Shown here in pieces: positions 39,853 to 48,817 of a stretch of 64,000 nt of DNA. How positions within the stretch are numbered: the first letter of the stretch is position 1; each line of letters starts with the position of its first letter. The stretch comes from Streptomyces deccanensis. Lineage in GTDB: Bacteria > Actinomycetota > Actinomycetes > Streptomycetales > Streptomycetaceae. Under the pieces are notes generated by a model. It worked only from the letters and a program-made list of their open reading frames with translations. It was not told the DNA's origin and made no database searches. The stretch lies in the NCBI RefSeq assembly GCF_022385335.1, contig NZ_CP092431.1:8990001-9054000 (forward strand). Reading direction: 5' to 3'. The position numbers were made by a program, and so were the translations under genes.

Positions 39853-40368
39853 CTAGAAGAGGTGGATCGCCAAGTGCCCCAGCGGCAGACCGAGCCGCCA
39901 CGCCGGCGTCCAGACCTTTGGGCCGTCGTCCTCTCCGAGCCCCGCACCGCCGCCCGGCACCGCGTCCAGGTCCGGCGCGAGCAGCTCCGTCTCCTCCAGC
40001 CAGCGCCACGCGGCGGCCGCCAGCTCCAGATCCGGGGACGGGCCGCCCGACTCCAGCGCCTCGGCGGTGAAGTCCGCCATGCGCTCGCACACCCAGTCCT
40101 GCCACGGCTGGTCGTACGCCGTCAGCGAGAGCCAGGTCTCCAGCTGGGTGACGACCCGGATGCCGGAGAGCTCACCGCCCGCGTCCGAGAGGAAGATGGT
40201 CAGCGCCAGGGCCTCCCGCCCCGCACGGAACTCGAAGGACGTCGGCGGCATCAGGTCGCCCGTCCGCAGCAGCTCCTCCGCGATGTACTCGGCATAGAAC
40301 CACGCCATCGGGACGGCCAGTTCGCCGCCGCCGGCGCCGTCCGTGCTCTCTTGACCTCTGTGCAGCAT
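39853..40368 (-). CDS. Hypothetical protein between ECF sigma and anti-sigma genes
   Basis: 171 residues, no signal peptide or clear membrane segment. Notable segments: MAWFYAEYIAEELLRTGDLM, TQLETWLSLTAYDQPWQDWV, ending LGLPLGHLAIHLF. Acidic and Trp-rich. The start at 40368 follows GGAAGG; earlier in-frame ATG exists at 40473. Orthologues seem to be restricted to actinomycetes, as far as I recall, but I know no family name. Confidence 0.75.
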   Translation of the reverse strand: MLHRGQESTDGAGGGELAVPMAWFYAEYIAEELLRTGDLMPPTSFEFRAGREALALTIFLSDAGGELSGIRVVTQLETWLSLTAYDQPWQDWVCERMADFTAEALESGGPSPDLELAAAAWRWLEETELLAPDLDAVPGGGAGLGEDDGPKVWTPAWRLGLPLGHLAIHLF

Positions 40369-40523
40369 CCCTTCCTGCCTTCCTCCGGTGCGTGCGCGTC
40401 GCCCGACCCCGGGCCTGGAGACCAGGCCCCGGCCCCCATCCGGAACACGGATAGAAGACAGCTGATTGCTCAACAGGGGTCCTCAGCAAGGCGCTTTACG
40501 GAGGTTTGACTCGGCCATGGGTT

Positions 40524-41069
40524 TCACCGCAGGTCGGCCGCGTATCCAGGAAGCACCCGGCGAAGGGCGCGCAGTGCGTAGTACGCGCGGGACTTCACCG
40601 TACCGGGCGGGATCCCGAGGGCTTCGGCGGCTTCCGCCACACTCGCCCCCTGGAAGTACACCTGCACCAGTACTTCACGGTGCTCGGGAGTGAGTGTCTT
40701 CACAGCTTCCCGTACATCGAGGGTCGCCACCGACCGTTCGGCGTGATCGGACATCACTCGGGCGTTCTCCAGCACCGCGTCCCCCACCTCCGCGGGGCGC
40801 GCCTGCCGGGCCCGTCGCGCGTCGATGGCGAGTCGCCGCCCGACGGTGAGCAGCCAGGGGCGTACGGAGTCGAAGTCGTCGGCGCGCAGCGCCTCGGGGT
40901 GTTGCCAGGCGCGCACGAAGGTCTCCTGCACCAGGTCCTCGGCGCGATGGCGGTCCCCGTCGGAGAGCCGCAGCAGCAGGGCGAAGAGGGGGCGGCCGTG
41001 TTCGCGCTGGAGCTCGGCCAGCTCGCGTTCGGCGGTCGTCCCTTTGGTGATCGTGGTTCCGGCCGTCAT
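40524..41069 (-). CDS. ECF-type RNA polymerase sigma factor
   Basis: 181 residues with sigma region 2 (ALLLRLSDGDRHRAEDLVQE, TFVRAWQHPE) and region 4 (LTPEHREVLVQVYFQGASV, GIPPGTVKSRAYYALRALRR). No C-terminal extension. It resembles actinobacterial SigL/SigK-like ECF factors paired with ZAS/RskA anti-sigma factors. Likely controls its own locus, with the anti-sigma gene 0.9 kb downstream on the same strand. Confidence 0.92.
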   Translation of the reverse strand: MTAGTTITKGTTAERELAELQREHGRPLFALLLRLSDGDRHRAEDLVQETFVRAWQHPEALRADDFDSVRPWLLTVGRRLAIDARRARQARPAEVGDAVLENARVMSDHAERSVATLDVREAVKTLTPEHREVLVQVYFQGASVAEAAEALGIPPGTVKSRAYYALRALRRVLPGYAADLR

Positions 41070-41217
41070 GGCCGTATGGGAACGCGGGGCGCCGCGCGGG
41101 GACAGAGGGCGGTCACGGATGTGCGGCGGGCGGTCGAACCTGTCGACGAACGGTGCGACGAACGGTCGGCGCCCCCACGGGCGGCCCGCCGTCGGGGCCC
41201 TGGCCCCCGCCGCGGAT

Positions 41218-41679
41218 CTACGGCACCACCGTCACCGGCCAGCGGCCCGCCTTCACCAGACGCAGGGCGACCGAGCCGACGATACGGTGACCGGCCTGCT
41301 GGGAGGCGCCCACCACGACCGCGTCCGCCTTGAGCCGGTCCGCCGCCGTCACCAGGCCGCCGTACGGGTCGCCGCGGAAGGTGTGGAACTCCCAGCGCAC
41401 CTCGAAGACGCCCTTCACCTGCTCGGCGGCCTCCCGGATCTCCGCCACCAGCTGCTCGGCGATCTCCTCGGTCGTCCCCGCCACCGGCACCCCGAGCGCC
41501 GCGCTCGTCGCCAGCGGCGGCTGCACGTACACGATGGCGAGCAGCGCGTGCTGGCGGCGGGCGAGACCGGCGGCGTAGGCCACGGCGCGCAGGGAGGTGT
41601 CGGAACCGTCCAGTCCGACGAGGATCACCTTGGGTCCGTCGGTGCCGCGTTCGAACCGGTGTGCTTGCTGATCGGTCAC
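41218..41679 (-). CDS. Universal stress protein (UspA family)
   Basis: 153 residues; N-terminal VILVGLDGSDTSLRAVAYAA and the ATP-binding C-terminal motif VVVGASQQAGHRIVGSVALR (G-x2-G-x9-G-S type). The tail VKAGRWPVTVVP is typical. Single-domain cytoplasmic USP; role in stress or dormancy is inferred from the family. Ends 148 bp upstream of the sigma factor start. Confidence 0.93.
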   Translation of the reverse strand: MTDQQAHRFERGTDGPKVILVGLDGSDTSLRAVAYAAGLARRQHALLAIVYVQPPLATSAALGVPVAGTTEEIAEQLVAEIREAAEQVKGVFEVRWEFHTFRGDPYGGLVTAADRLKADAVVVGASQQAGHRIVGSVALRLVKAGRWPVTVVP

Positions 41680-41825
41680 GGTCGCGAGGCTATCCGAGCA
41701 TCCGTCCTCCGGCGTGCGCCGGGCGGTCAGCAGGGGCGCGGAAAACTACTCTCATCGTGTGATTCCATGCCGCCGCCTTGGTGTCGTGGTGGTGCGCCGT
41801 CCTCGCCTTGGTCGACTGATGAGTC

Positions 41826-42701
41826 ATGACGAAGGATCAGATGCCCACGGGACGCCGCATGTTCACGCGTCGCCGCCTGCTGACCGGCGGGGCCGCCCTG
41901 CTCGGCACCGCCGGTTCGGCGGGCACCGCCGCCCTGCTCCTCGGCGACGGGGGCTCCGGCCCCGCACCGGCCGGAGCCCCCGCCCCGGCCGCCGGTCCGG
42001 CGGGTCGGCCCGCGCTCGAGCCCTCCGCGTACCGTCTGGAGCCCATCGCCGGGTACGGCCCGCGCACCCGCCGCCGCACACTCGTCCCGGCCGGCGTCCG
42101 ACGCGAGCCGTTCCTGCGGGTGGACGGCCGCGGCCGGAGCATGGTGCTGACCTTCGACGACGGCCCCGATCCCCGCTACACCCCGGACATCCTGCGCATC
42201 CTCCGCGACCACGACGTCCGGGCGATGTTCTTCGTCTGCGGCGAGATGGCGGTCCAGCACCAGGACCTGCTGCGCGAGATGGCCGACGACGGCCATGTGG
42301 TCGGCAACCACACCTGGTCCCACCCCCTGCTCACCACCCTCTCCCGCTCCAGGGTCCACACGGAGATGGCCCGCACCAGCGAGATCATCGAGAAGGCGTA
42401 CGGCGAACCGCCGCTGTGGTTCCGGGCCCCCTACGGTGCCTGGAACCGGGCCGCGTTCCGCTTCGGCGCCGAGCTGGGGATGGAGCCGCTCGGCTGGACC
42501 GTGGACACCCTCGACTGGCGCAGGCCGGGCGCGCGCACCATCGCCGAGCGCGTGGAGGACGGCGCGGCTCCCGGAGTCGTCGTGCTCTCCCACGACGCGG
42601 GCGGCGACCGCTCGCAGAGCGTGGCGGCCCTGCGCGCCTACCTGCCCGAGCTGCTGGAGGACGGTTACCGCGTCACGGTGCCGCAGCGGCAGTACGTATA
42701 A
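41826..42701 (+). CDS. Secreted polysaccharide deacetylase (CE4) with Tat signal
   Basis: 291 residues. N-terminal RRMFTRRRLLTGGAALLGTA is a twin-arginine signal; the stretch to about 60 is Ala/Pro/Gly-rich. NodB domain: TFDDGPDPRYTP (catalytic Asp, metal Asp), GNHTWSHP (metal His pair), FRAPYG and a late VVLSHDAGG. Removes N-acetyl groups from chitin oligomers or peptidoglycan. Start is 41826, or ATG 41841 after an AAGGA site. Confidence 0.92.
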   Translation: MTKDQMPTGRRMFTRRRLLTGGAALLGTAGSAGTAALLLGDGGSGPAPAGAPAPAAGPAGRPALEPSAYRLEPIAGYGPRTRRRTLVPAGVRREPFLRVDGRGRSMVLTFDDGPDPRYTPDILRILRDHDVRAMFFVCGEMAVQHQDLLREMADDGHVVGNHTWSHPLLTTLSRSRVHTEMARTSEIIEKAYGEPPLWFRAPYGAWNRAAFRFGAELGMEPLGWTVDTLDWRRPGARTIAERVEDGAAPGVVVLSHDAGGDRSQSVAALRAYLPELLEDGYRVTVPQRQYV

Positions 42702-42746
42702 GGACCCGATCACGTCCCCAGGCTTTCGCCCGCCCGGCGGGAGCGC

Positions 42747-43418
42747 TCAGCGCACCTCGACCAGGCGGGCGAACACGACGACGTTCCCGTCGTAGCCGTT
42801 CTGCTTGGAGAAACCGCCCCCGCAGGTGATGACCCGCAACTCGGGGATCCCGCTGTTCCCGTAGACCCGGTCGCCGGGGAAGTCGTTCTTCGCGAAGACC
42901 TCGACGCCGTAGATCTCGAACACGGCGGTCCTGCGGTCCGCGCGCCGGATCTCGACCTTCGCGCCCTTCTTCAGCGCCCCGAGCCCGTAGAACACGGCGG
43001 GGCCCTGATCGTTGTCGACATGGCCGACGACGACCGCCGTGCCCTTCTCCCCGGGGGAGACAGCGCCGGTGAACCAGCCCGCCAGGTTCGGGTCGCGGGC
43101 CGGGGGCGCGTCCACCCAGCCCTGCGCGTCCAGCCCGACCGCCACGGCCGGCGCGTCCACCTGGATCGACGGGATCCGCACCCGGTCGACCATGGCGTAC
43201 GGCAGCGGGTCCGGGGCGTGCGCGAACGTGTCCTGCGGGGTGCTGCGGCTGTCGGCGGCCGCCGCCGACGCGGGTTGCGGCGGACCCACGTCGAACTCCC
43301 CCGAGCCGTTGCGAATGAGAGCGAGACCGGTCAGCAGAACAAGCGCTATCACGCCCCACGGAGCGCGCTTCGTGCGCCGCTCCTCCCATTCGGCCTCGGC
43401 CGGTTCGGACGCAGACAT
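42747..43418 (-). CDS. srtF: Class F sortase
   Basis: 223 residues: short cytoplasmic N-terminus, one membrane anchor (WGVIALVLLTGLALI), Ala-rich linker, and a sortase beta barrel with the catalytic His in VVVGHVDN and the Cys in ITCGGGFS, plus a conserved Arg region near GYDGNVVVFARL. Class F is common in actinobacteria, and substrates are poorly known. Convergent with the deacetylase gene. Two membrane-anchored surface proteins lie just beyond, neither with an LPxTG motif. Confidence 0.9.
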   Translation of the reverse strand: MSASEPAEAEWEERRTKRAPWGVIALVLLTGLALIRNGSGEFDVGPPQPASAAAADSRSTPQDTFAHAPDPLPYAMVDRVRIPSIQVDAPAVAVGLDAQGWVDAPPARDPNLAGWFTGAVSPGEKGTAVVVGHVDNDQGPAVFYGLGALKKGAKVEIRRADRRTAVFEIYGVEVFAKNDFPGDRVYGNSGIPELRVITCGGGFSKQNGYDGNVVVFARLVEVR

Positions 43419-43764
43419 TCGCCATCCCCTCTCGACACGGCCGTCACCGTGTGCGTCGCGCGTACGAAAACGCTAAGCGCGCCGCGGCGCGACGGCGACG
43501 GGGGCGGGTACGAACGGGTGGCGGCGCGGCGGGGTTGTGCGCCATCCGGGTCCGCAGCCCGCCGGAAATTTTCTGACGGTCCGTGACCTGCGGTGATATC
43601 CGATCATGCGGAGATATCCCCGGCGTGTCCTCTCACCGAGGCTCACCAGGACGGACCAGCCCCGAAATGCGGCCCCGCGCACGGCATCTGAGGGTCGTTC
43701 CGGGAGACGCTTTCTCGCCGATCGACCGGGGACGGGACCCGGGGCGTCTTCCGCGGAGGATCAC

Positions 43765-44256
43765 ATGCGTACTACTCGTGTCCTGGCGGCCTCGGCCGCC
43801 GCGGCCGCCCTGGTCGGTGTCGCCGCGCCGACGGCCGCCGCCTGGGACCAACCGAGCTCGGTCACGGCCGCCCCCAACGTCATCGCCCGTGGCGGGCAGC
43901 TCGTCCTCACCGTCAAGGGCGGTGACGCGTGCGCGACCGCCGGCAGCACGATCAGCTCGAACGCCTTCCCGACCACCAACCTCGCCTCCATGGGCGGTAC
44001 GACCGCCACGGCCACGGTACGGGTCAACTCCGACGCCAGTCCCGGCTCGTACAGCGTCACCACCCACTGCGAGGGCGAGCGCAAGACGTTCACCGGCGTC
44101 TTCACCGTCATCGGCGGTGTCCGCGGCGGGCTCGGCGGCAGCAGCTCCAGCGGGGCCACCACCACCGACATCGCGATCGGCGGCGGACTGGTGACGGCGG
44201 CGGTCGTCGGCGGTGGCGTCTTCTGGATGCGGCGGCGCTCCGAGAACAAGATCTGA
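43765..44256 (+). CDS. Membrane-anchored surface protein with Ig-like domain (1)
   Basis: 163 residues: signal peptide to about 27 (ends APTAAA), an Ig-like beta domain (about 30-115, VTAAPNVIARGGQLVLTVKG) with two Cys that may form a disulphide, a Gly/Ser linker, and a C-terminal membrane helix followed by RRRSENKI. GGAGG lies before the ATG at 43765. No LPxTG-like motif precedes the helix. Overall design equals that of the neighbouring 44301-44828 product, suggesting paralogues. Confidence 0.85.
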   Translation: MRTTRVLAASAAAAALVGVAAPTAAAWDQPSSVTAAPNVIARGGQLVLTVKGGDACATAGSTISSNAFPTTNLASMGGTTATATVRVNSDASPGSYSVTTHCEGERKTFTGVFTVIGGVRGGLGGSSSSGATTTDIAIGGGLVTAAVVGGGVFWMRRRSENKI

Positions 44257-44300
44257 GCCCGGGCCGACGGGAACAGGGTGTGGTGCCCCGCGGGCGGCGG

Positions 44301-44828
44301 TCAGGAGTGGCCGCCGTCCTCGGGGCGCCGGCGCGACCAGTGCCAGGCCACGCCCAGCGACCCGGCGACCAGCGCGGCGCCGAGGCCGATGTCCGAGAGG
44401 TCGAAGCCCGCGACGGTGCCGCCGGCCCCGGCGTGGGAGCCCCGGGAGGGGTGGAGGGTGGGGTGCTGGGTGGGCCGGCCGCCGACGATGGTGAGATCCG
44501 TCCGGCCGATCTCGTCGCCGCACTGGAACGTCACCTCGTACACCGTGCCGGGCCGGGCGTCCCGGTCGACGGTCGCCGTCGCCGAGGACTGGCCCCGGGG
44601 GATGGTGACGGCGTCGAAGACTCCCGAGGAGACGGTCGTCCGTCGGTGGCAGCCGTCCACGCGCAGGATCACCTGTCCGCCGGGGACGACGGCCGACGGC
44701 GTCACCCCGAAGCCGAACGACGTGAGGTCACTGACCCGTGCCGCGTGCGCGGCGGGGGCGGCCAGGGAGAGGGCGGAGAGGGCGGTCACGGCCGACAGAA
44801 CGGCCGAGGCGACGCGTATCGCGCGCAT
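44301..44828 (-). CDS. Membrane-anchored surface protein with Ig-like domain (2)
   Basis: 175 residues: signal peptide to about 29 (ends AAHA), Ig-like domain (about 32-118, FGVTPSAVVPGGQVILRVDG) with two Cys, a His/Gly/Ser/Thr linker, a C-terminal helix (LGAALVAGSLGVAWHW) and RRRPEDGGHS. Convergent with the similar gene at 43765-44256. No sortase motif. GGAGGCTTCACC before the ATG at 44828 supports the start. Confidence 0.85.
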   Translation of the reverse strand: MRAIRVASAVLSAVTALSALSLAAPAAHAARVSDLTSFGFGVTPSAVVPGGQVILRVDGCHRRTTVSSGVFDAVTIPRGQSSATATVDRDARPGTVYEVTFQCGDEIGRTDLTIVGGRPTQHPTLHPSRGSHAGAGGTVAGFDLSDIGLGAALVAGSLGVAWHWSRRRPEDGGHS

Positions 44829-45051
44829 GGTGAAGCCTCCGGGTCCCCGAGGAGCCTGCTGCGGACCGTTTCCGCCTGCGCCTGAGATGCACCTCGATGA
44901 CCGAACGCTAAGAAGGCGCGCCGGTCGGCGCGATCGCAGTAGCGCGAATGGGGCACGCGTGTGCTCCGCACAGGGGACCGGCATGCGTACGGCCGGGGGA
45001 CGGGCGCGGTGCGGCGCCGTCCCCCGGCCGTGGGCCGGGCGCGGAGGACGG

Positions 45052-45816
45052 TCAGTCGCCCGCGTTCGGGAACAGGGCGAGGAACGGATCCGCGGTGGCC
45101 GAAAGGCCCCGGCTGTAGGGCGCGTCGAAGTCCCAGACGAGGAACAGCAGGAACGCGATCAGGGCGGAGAACAGCCCGGCGAGGATCAGCTCGCGCGCCG
45201 TGCGCCGGATCTGCAGGGCGAACACCATGCCGACCGTCACGACGGCACCGATGATCAGGCCGAACCACACCACGCCGGGCATCGTCTCGCCGGTGGATTC
45301 CGCGCGGCTGCCGCGCGCGGCGTCGGCCGCGGCTACCTGGTCCAGCAACGGCTGGTAGGCCTGCGCCTCGAAGTCGCTCCGCGGCTCGTAGTCGGTGACC
45401 TCGTGGCGCACGGTGTCGAACAGTTCGGTGCCGCGCTCGGTCACCTCGCCCTTCTCGGCCATGACCTTCCACTCGGTGGTCACCACGTGGCCGACATAGG
45501 CGTCGATGTCCGCGCGGATCCGGTCGCGCACGTCCTCCGGGTACACCCGCACCCGCTCACTGATCTCGTGCAGGGCCTGCGCCTCCGCCTGGACCTGGTC
45601 CTGGGCGGCGCTGCGGGCCTCCCAGACACCGGCGATCGCCAGGCCCAGCACGATGGCGTACACCACGCCGATCATCATGGTGATGTACTCGATGACGTCC
45701 GGGGTCTCGGACGGGTCCTCGTCCGCGGGTGCGGCGTGATGCCGTACTACGGCCACGATGAGGACGACCAGACAGGCCGCCCCCATCGCGAGGGTGAGAA
45801 CAAGCCATTCCGACAA
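45052..45816 (-). CDS. DUF4239 family membrane protein
   Basis: 254 residues with two N-terminal helices (VLTLAMGAACLVVLIVAVV and a second near 45-66, YITMMIGVVYAIVLGLAIAG), a long soluble helical segment (about 67-180), and two C-terminal helices (VVWFGLIIGAVVTVGMVFAL, LILAGLFSALIAFLLFLVWD). The architecture is bestrophin-like; function not established. A GAGGAAC site lies before the ATG at 45816. The proline-rich protein ends 17 bp upstream on the same strand, making an operon likely. Confidence 0.88.
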   Translation of the reverse strand: MSEWLVLTLAMGAACLVVLIVAVVRHHAAPADEDPSETPDVIEYITMMIGVVYAIVLGLAIAGVWEARSAAQDQVQAEAQALHEISERVRVYPEDVRDRIRADIDAYVGHVVTTEWKVMAEKGEVTERGTELFDTVRHEVTDYEPRSDFEAQAYQPLLDQVAAADAARGSRAESTGETMPGVVWFGLIIGAVVTVGMVFALQIRRTARELILAGLFSALIAFLLFLVWDFDAPYSRGLSATADPFLALFPNAGD

Positions 45817-45832
45817 GAGGTTCCTCCAGGAA

Positions 45833-46468
45833 TCAGCGCGGACGCAGGGCGGCGGCGGCGAACACCGCGGGCACCGTGACGAGCAGGGCGAGGGAGACGA
45901 GGGACGGGCCGGAGCGCTTGGCCCGCGAGTGGGACGGGGCCCGGTACGGCGGATAGCTCACCGGCGTCGGCGACACCGTCGGGCGGGGGCTCGGCGTGGG
46001 TTTCGGCTTCGGCGTGGGGGTCGGGGCGGGGACGGGCCGGGGCGCCTCCCTGACGGGCGGTGGTGGCGGAGGCGGCGGCGGTGCGGGCCTCGGGGGCGGG
46101 GGCGGTGTCGGCTTCGGGGCGGGCGGGGGATCCGGGGTGGGGTCCGGAGTGGGCTCAGGGGTGGGCGTGGGCGACGGCGGCTCGGGCCGCGGCGGAGGCG
46201 TCGGGGTGGGCGTCGGCTCCGGCGGACACGACGGGGTCGGTGGGGGCGGAGGCGTGGGCGACGGGGTCGGCTCGCAGGAGTCGGTGCTCCCGATCGCCAC
46301 GGCGACCCCGCCCCCGCCGCCCGGGCCGACGGTGGCGTACGCGCAGGCGTCCGCGACCGCCGTGCCGCTCGGAGTTCCGCTGAGGAGCCAGGTCAGTGCG
46401 AGCAGGGCCGACAGCCGTAGGGCGAGAGCGGATCGGGTCCGCTGGGGTCCTTGCACGTCGGAGATCAT
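45833..46468 (-). CDS. Proline-rich surface-anchored protein
   Basis: 211 residues if started at 46468: signal peptide (LALRLSALLALTWLLSG), a short Cys-containing head (DACAYATVGPGGGGGVAVAI), about 110 residues of Pro/Thr/Glu repeats (TPTPTPPPRPEP and similar), and a C-terminal membrane helix ending RPR. It looks like a wall-spanning stalk. The ribosome site is poor, so the start is uncertain; the strong codon bias of the Pro-rich part alone is weak evidence because such composition is easy in high-GC DNA. Confidence 0.7.
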   Translation of the reverse strand: MISDVQGPQRTRSALALRLSALLALTWLLSGTPSGTAVADACAYATVGPGGGGGVAVAIGSTDSCEPTPSPTPPPPPTPSCPPEPTPTPTPPPRPEPPSPTPTPEPTPDPTPDPPPAPKPTPPPPPRPAPPPPPPPPPVREAPRPVPAPTPTPKPKPTPSPRPTVSPTPVSYPPYRAPSHSRAKRSGPSLVSLALLVTVPAVFAAAALRPR

Positions 46469-46481
46469 CCGTGCTCGCGCG

Positions 46482-46495
46482 CCCGCGTACGCGGG
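46482..46495. promoter_or_regulatory. 14-bp perfect palindrome CCCGCGTACGCGGG
   Basis: In the 273-bp divergent gap between the proline-rich protein and the lipoprotein, 14 bp before the proline-rich start. Could be an operator; no regulator is known to me for it. The rest of the gap (46496-46741) shows no supported gene. Confidence 0.4.
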
Positions 46496-46741
46496 AGGAC
46501 GGAGGGATTGCTCCAAAAGAGCGAAGAGCGCGCCCCGAATGTTTGAGTGCGGATGCCCGGCGCTGACCCCTTTTTCGATACCGGCGCAGGCCGCGCCGCA
46601 CGCCGCGCCGAACACCGCGACACAGACTTCCGAAAGAAATTCCTCCCGCGTTGAACACAGCAGGCACTCCCACGCGTACCTAGGGCCAGCAAGCGGCGCA
46701 GTAGGGCGCTGCAACACCCACCGGATACACGGGGAGTTGGA

Positions 46742-47746
46742 ATGAAGACCTCCTGGCGGAGCGCCTCACTCGTAGCGACAGCTGCGGCTGTACTGGTGCT
46801 GACGACGGCGTGCGGTCAGGAACAGGGGTCCACGTCCGCGCAGAACGTGGGCGCCGCTTCCACCCCGACGCTGGGCACGGGCACCATCGCGGGCACCGGG
46901 TCCGGTACGGCCGGCGCCGGCGCGGCGGGGTCCGGCACCTCGGAGCAGGCCCAGTCCACCACGGCGGCCTCCGCGGGCCAGCTGACGGTGTGGAACAGCG
47001 ACGAGTACGGCAAGGTCCTCACGGACAGCGCCGGTCGCACCCTGTACCGCTTCGACAAGGACTCGTTCGAGCCGCCGAAGACGACCTGCGAGGGCGAGTG
47101 CGCCACCACCTGGCCGCCGGTGCCCGCCTCGGGCGCCACCGCCGCCCAGGGTGTCGACAAGGCCCTGCTCGGCGAGGTCAGCCGTCCCGACGGCACCAAG
47201 CAGCTGACGGTCGGCGGCTGGCCCATGTACTACTTCGCCAAGGACACCAAGGCCGGTGACATCAAGGGCCAGGGCCTGAAGGGCACATGGTTCGCGTCGG
47301 CCCCCAACGGCAAGAAGGCCTCCGTCAAGGGCGGCGGCGGAGCCGGCGCGGGCGGCAACGGCAACGGTGCCGGGGCGGTCGAGCAGGCCGGTCTGACCAC
47401 CCGCAACGACCCCAAGCTCGGCGAGATCGTCGTCGACAAGAACGGCATGACGGTCTACCGGTTCCTCAAGGACACCCAGTGGCCGATGTCGACCAAGTGC
47501 GTCGGTGACTGCCTCGACAAGTGGCCCGTCGTCGCCCCGGTCGACAAGAACGACACCAAGGGCATCCTGCTGAAGGGCTACACGGTCTTCGACCGCCCCG
47601 ACGGCATCAAGCAGCAGACCATCAACTGCATCCCGCTCTACACCTTCGCCAACGACAAGGCCCCCGGCGACACCAACGGCCAGGGCGTCGGCGGCACCTG
47701 GTTCGCGATCAACGGAGACGGCGAGCCGATCGGCGCCGACAAGTAG
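46742..47746 (+). CDS. SCO0930-family lipoprotein with two heme-associated-like repeat domains
   Basis: 334 residues: signal peptide and lipobox TTAC-GQEQ (LVLTTACG), a Gly/Ala/Ser/Thr linker, then two copies of the Lipoprotein_15-type repeat (GKVLTDSAGRTLYRFDKDS ... CEGECATTWPPV and GEIVVDKNGMTVYRFLKDT ... CVGDCLDKWPVV). Each repeat ends in GTWFA. Each has a C-x3-C pair. Lipid-anchored outside the membrane. GGGGAGTTGGA lies before the ATG. From memory NCBI names this type 'SCO0930 family lipoprotein'. Confidence 0.88.
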   Translation: MKTSWRSASLVATAAAVLVLTTACGQEQGSTSAQNVGAASTPTLGTGTIAGTGSGTAGAGAAGSGTSEQAQSTTAASAGQLTVWNSDEYGKVLTDSAGRTLYRFDKDSFEPPKTTCEGECATTWPPVPASGATAAQGVDKALLGEVSRPDGTKQLTVGGWPMYYFAKDTKAGDIKGQGLKGTWFASAPNGKKASVKGGGGAGAGGNGNGAGAVEQAGLTTRNDPKLGEIVVDKNGMTVYRFLKDTQWPMSTKCVGDCLDKWPVVAPVDKNDTKGILLKGYTVFDRPDGIKQQTINCIPLYTFANDKAPGDTNGQGVGGTWFAINGDGEPIGADK

Positions 47747-48004
47747 GCCGCGTCTTCCCCACGCACCGCACCAGCGCGGCCGATCCAGGTCCGCCCCCTC
47801 CGCACCGCACCGGAGGGGGTGGACCGCTTGGCATGCCCGGGGTCGAACAGGCATGGGCGGGGCGGTGGTTGGGCATGTGCCATCGGCAGCGGCTTTGAAC
47901 GGACGGTCAATTTCCGTTTTCGCTCGCTCCTTCGGCGGACGATCAGTAGCCTCAGCTCGAACACCGGATCGCCTACGCCACCCCCGACGCGTTGGAGAAC
48001 ACTG

Positions 48005-48817
48005 ATGGAGCGTCCCGCCTGGGCGCCGCGGAGCATCGACATCTCGATGCCGTCCGTGGCCCGCATGTACGACTACTACCTGGGCGGTTCGCACAACTTC
48101 GAGGTCGACCGCGAGGCGGCCCGCCGGGCCATGGAGTTCGTGCCCGGTCTGCCCAAGATCATGCAGGCGAACCGCGCCTTCATGCGCCGCGCGGTGCGAT
48201 ACGCCGTCGACACGGGCGTCACCCAGTTCCTGGACATCGGATCCGGGATCCCCACCTTCGGAAACGTGCACGAGGTCGCCCAGGAGGCCAGCCCCGGGGC
48301 ACGCGTCGTGTACGTCGACCACGACCCCGTCGCCGTAGCACACAGCCAGGCCGTTCTCGAGGGGAACGACGACACGGATGTGGTCGCGGCCGACCTCCGC
48401 AAGCCCCGCGAGATCCTCGAGAGCCCCCGAGTCCGGCAACTGATCGACCTGAACCGGCCGGTCGCACTGCTTCTGGTTGCCATACTGCACTTCGTGGAGG
48501 ACACGGACGACCCGTACGGAGCGGTGGCCGAGCTGCGTGACGCGCTCGCGCCGGGCAGCCTGCTCGTCGTCTCGCACGCCTGCCGCGAGGGAATCCCGCT
48601 GCCCGAGGAGCGGGCGGCGGGCGTGGTGGACGTGTACCGGAACATTCGCAATCCGCTGACCATGCGCTCGTCCGACCAGGTCGCGCGGTTCTTCGAGGGG
48701 TACGACATGGTGGAACCCGGAGTGGTGCCGATGGCGAAGTGGCGGCCCGACACGGCTTCCGAGGACGACGATCCGTACGCCTACGCACAGTTCGCCGGCG
48801 TGGGGACCAAAGCGTGA
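48005..48817 (+). CDS. SAM-dependent methyltransferase, DUF574 (actinobacterial) type
   Basis: 270 residues. SAM-binding motif FLDIGSGIPTFGNVHEVAQE, then ARVVYVDHDPVAVAHS; N-terminal SVARMYDYYLGGSHNFEVDR is diagnostic for this family, which is large in Streptomyces and without a known substrate. GGAG lies 7 nt before the ATG at 48005. The TGA stop overlaps the GTG start of the c-di-GMP enzyme (GTGA), so the two are translationally coupled. The 258-bp gap upstream (47747-48004) holds no gene. Confidence 0.92.
   Translation: MERPAWAPRSIDISMPSVARMYDYYLGGSHNFEVDREAARRAMEFVPGLPKIMQANRAFMRRAVRYAVDTGVTQFLDIGSGIPTFGNVHEVAQEASPGARVVYVDHDPVAVAHSQAVLEGNDDTDVVAADLRKPREILESPRVRQLIDLNRPVALLLVAILHFVEDTDDPYGAVAELRDALAPGSLLVVSHACREGIPLPEERAAGVVDVYRNIRNPLTMRSSDQVARFFEGYDMVEPGVVPMAKWRPDTASEDDDPYAYAQFAGVGTKA

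Noticed and set aside
43840..44256. LPxTG sorting signal in the surface protein next to the sortase
   Set aside because: No LPxTG or close variant precedes the C-terminal helix.
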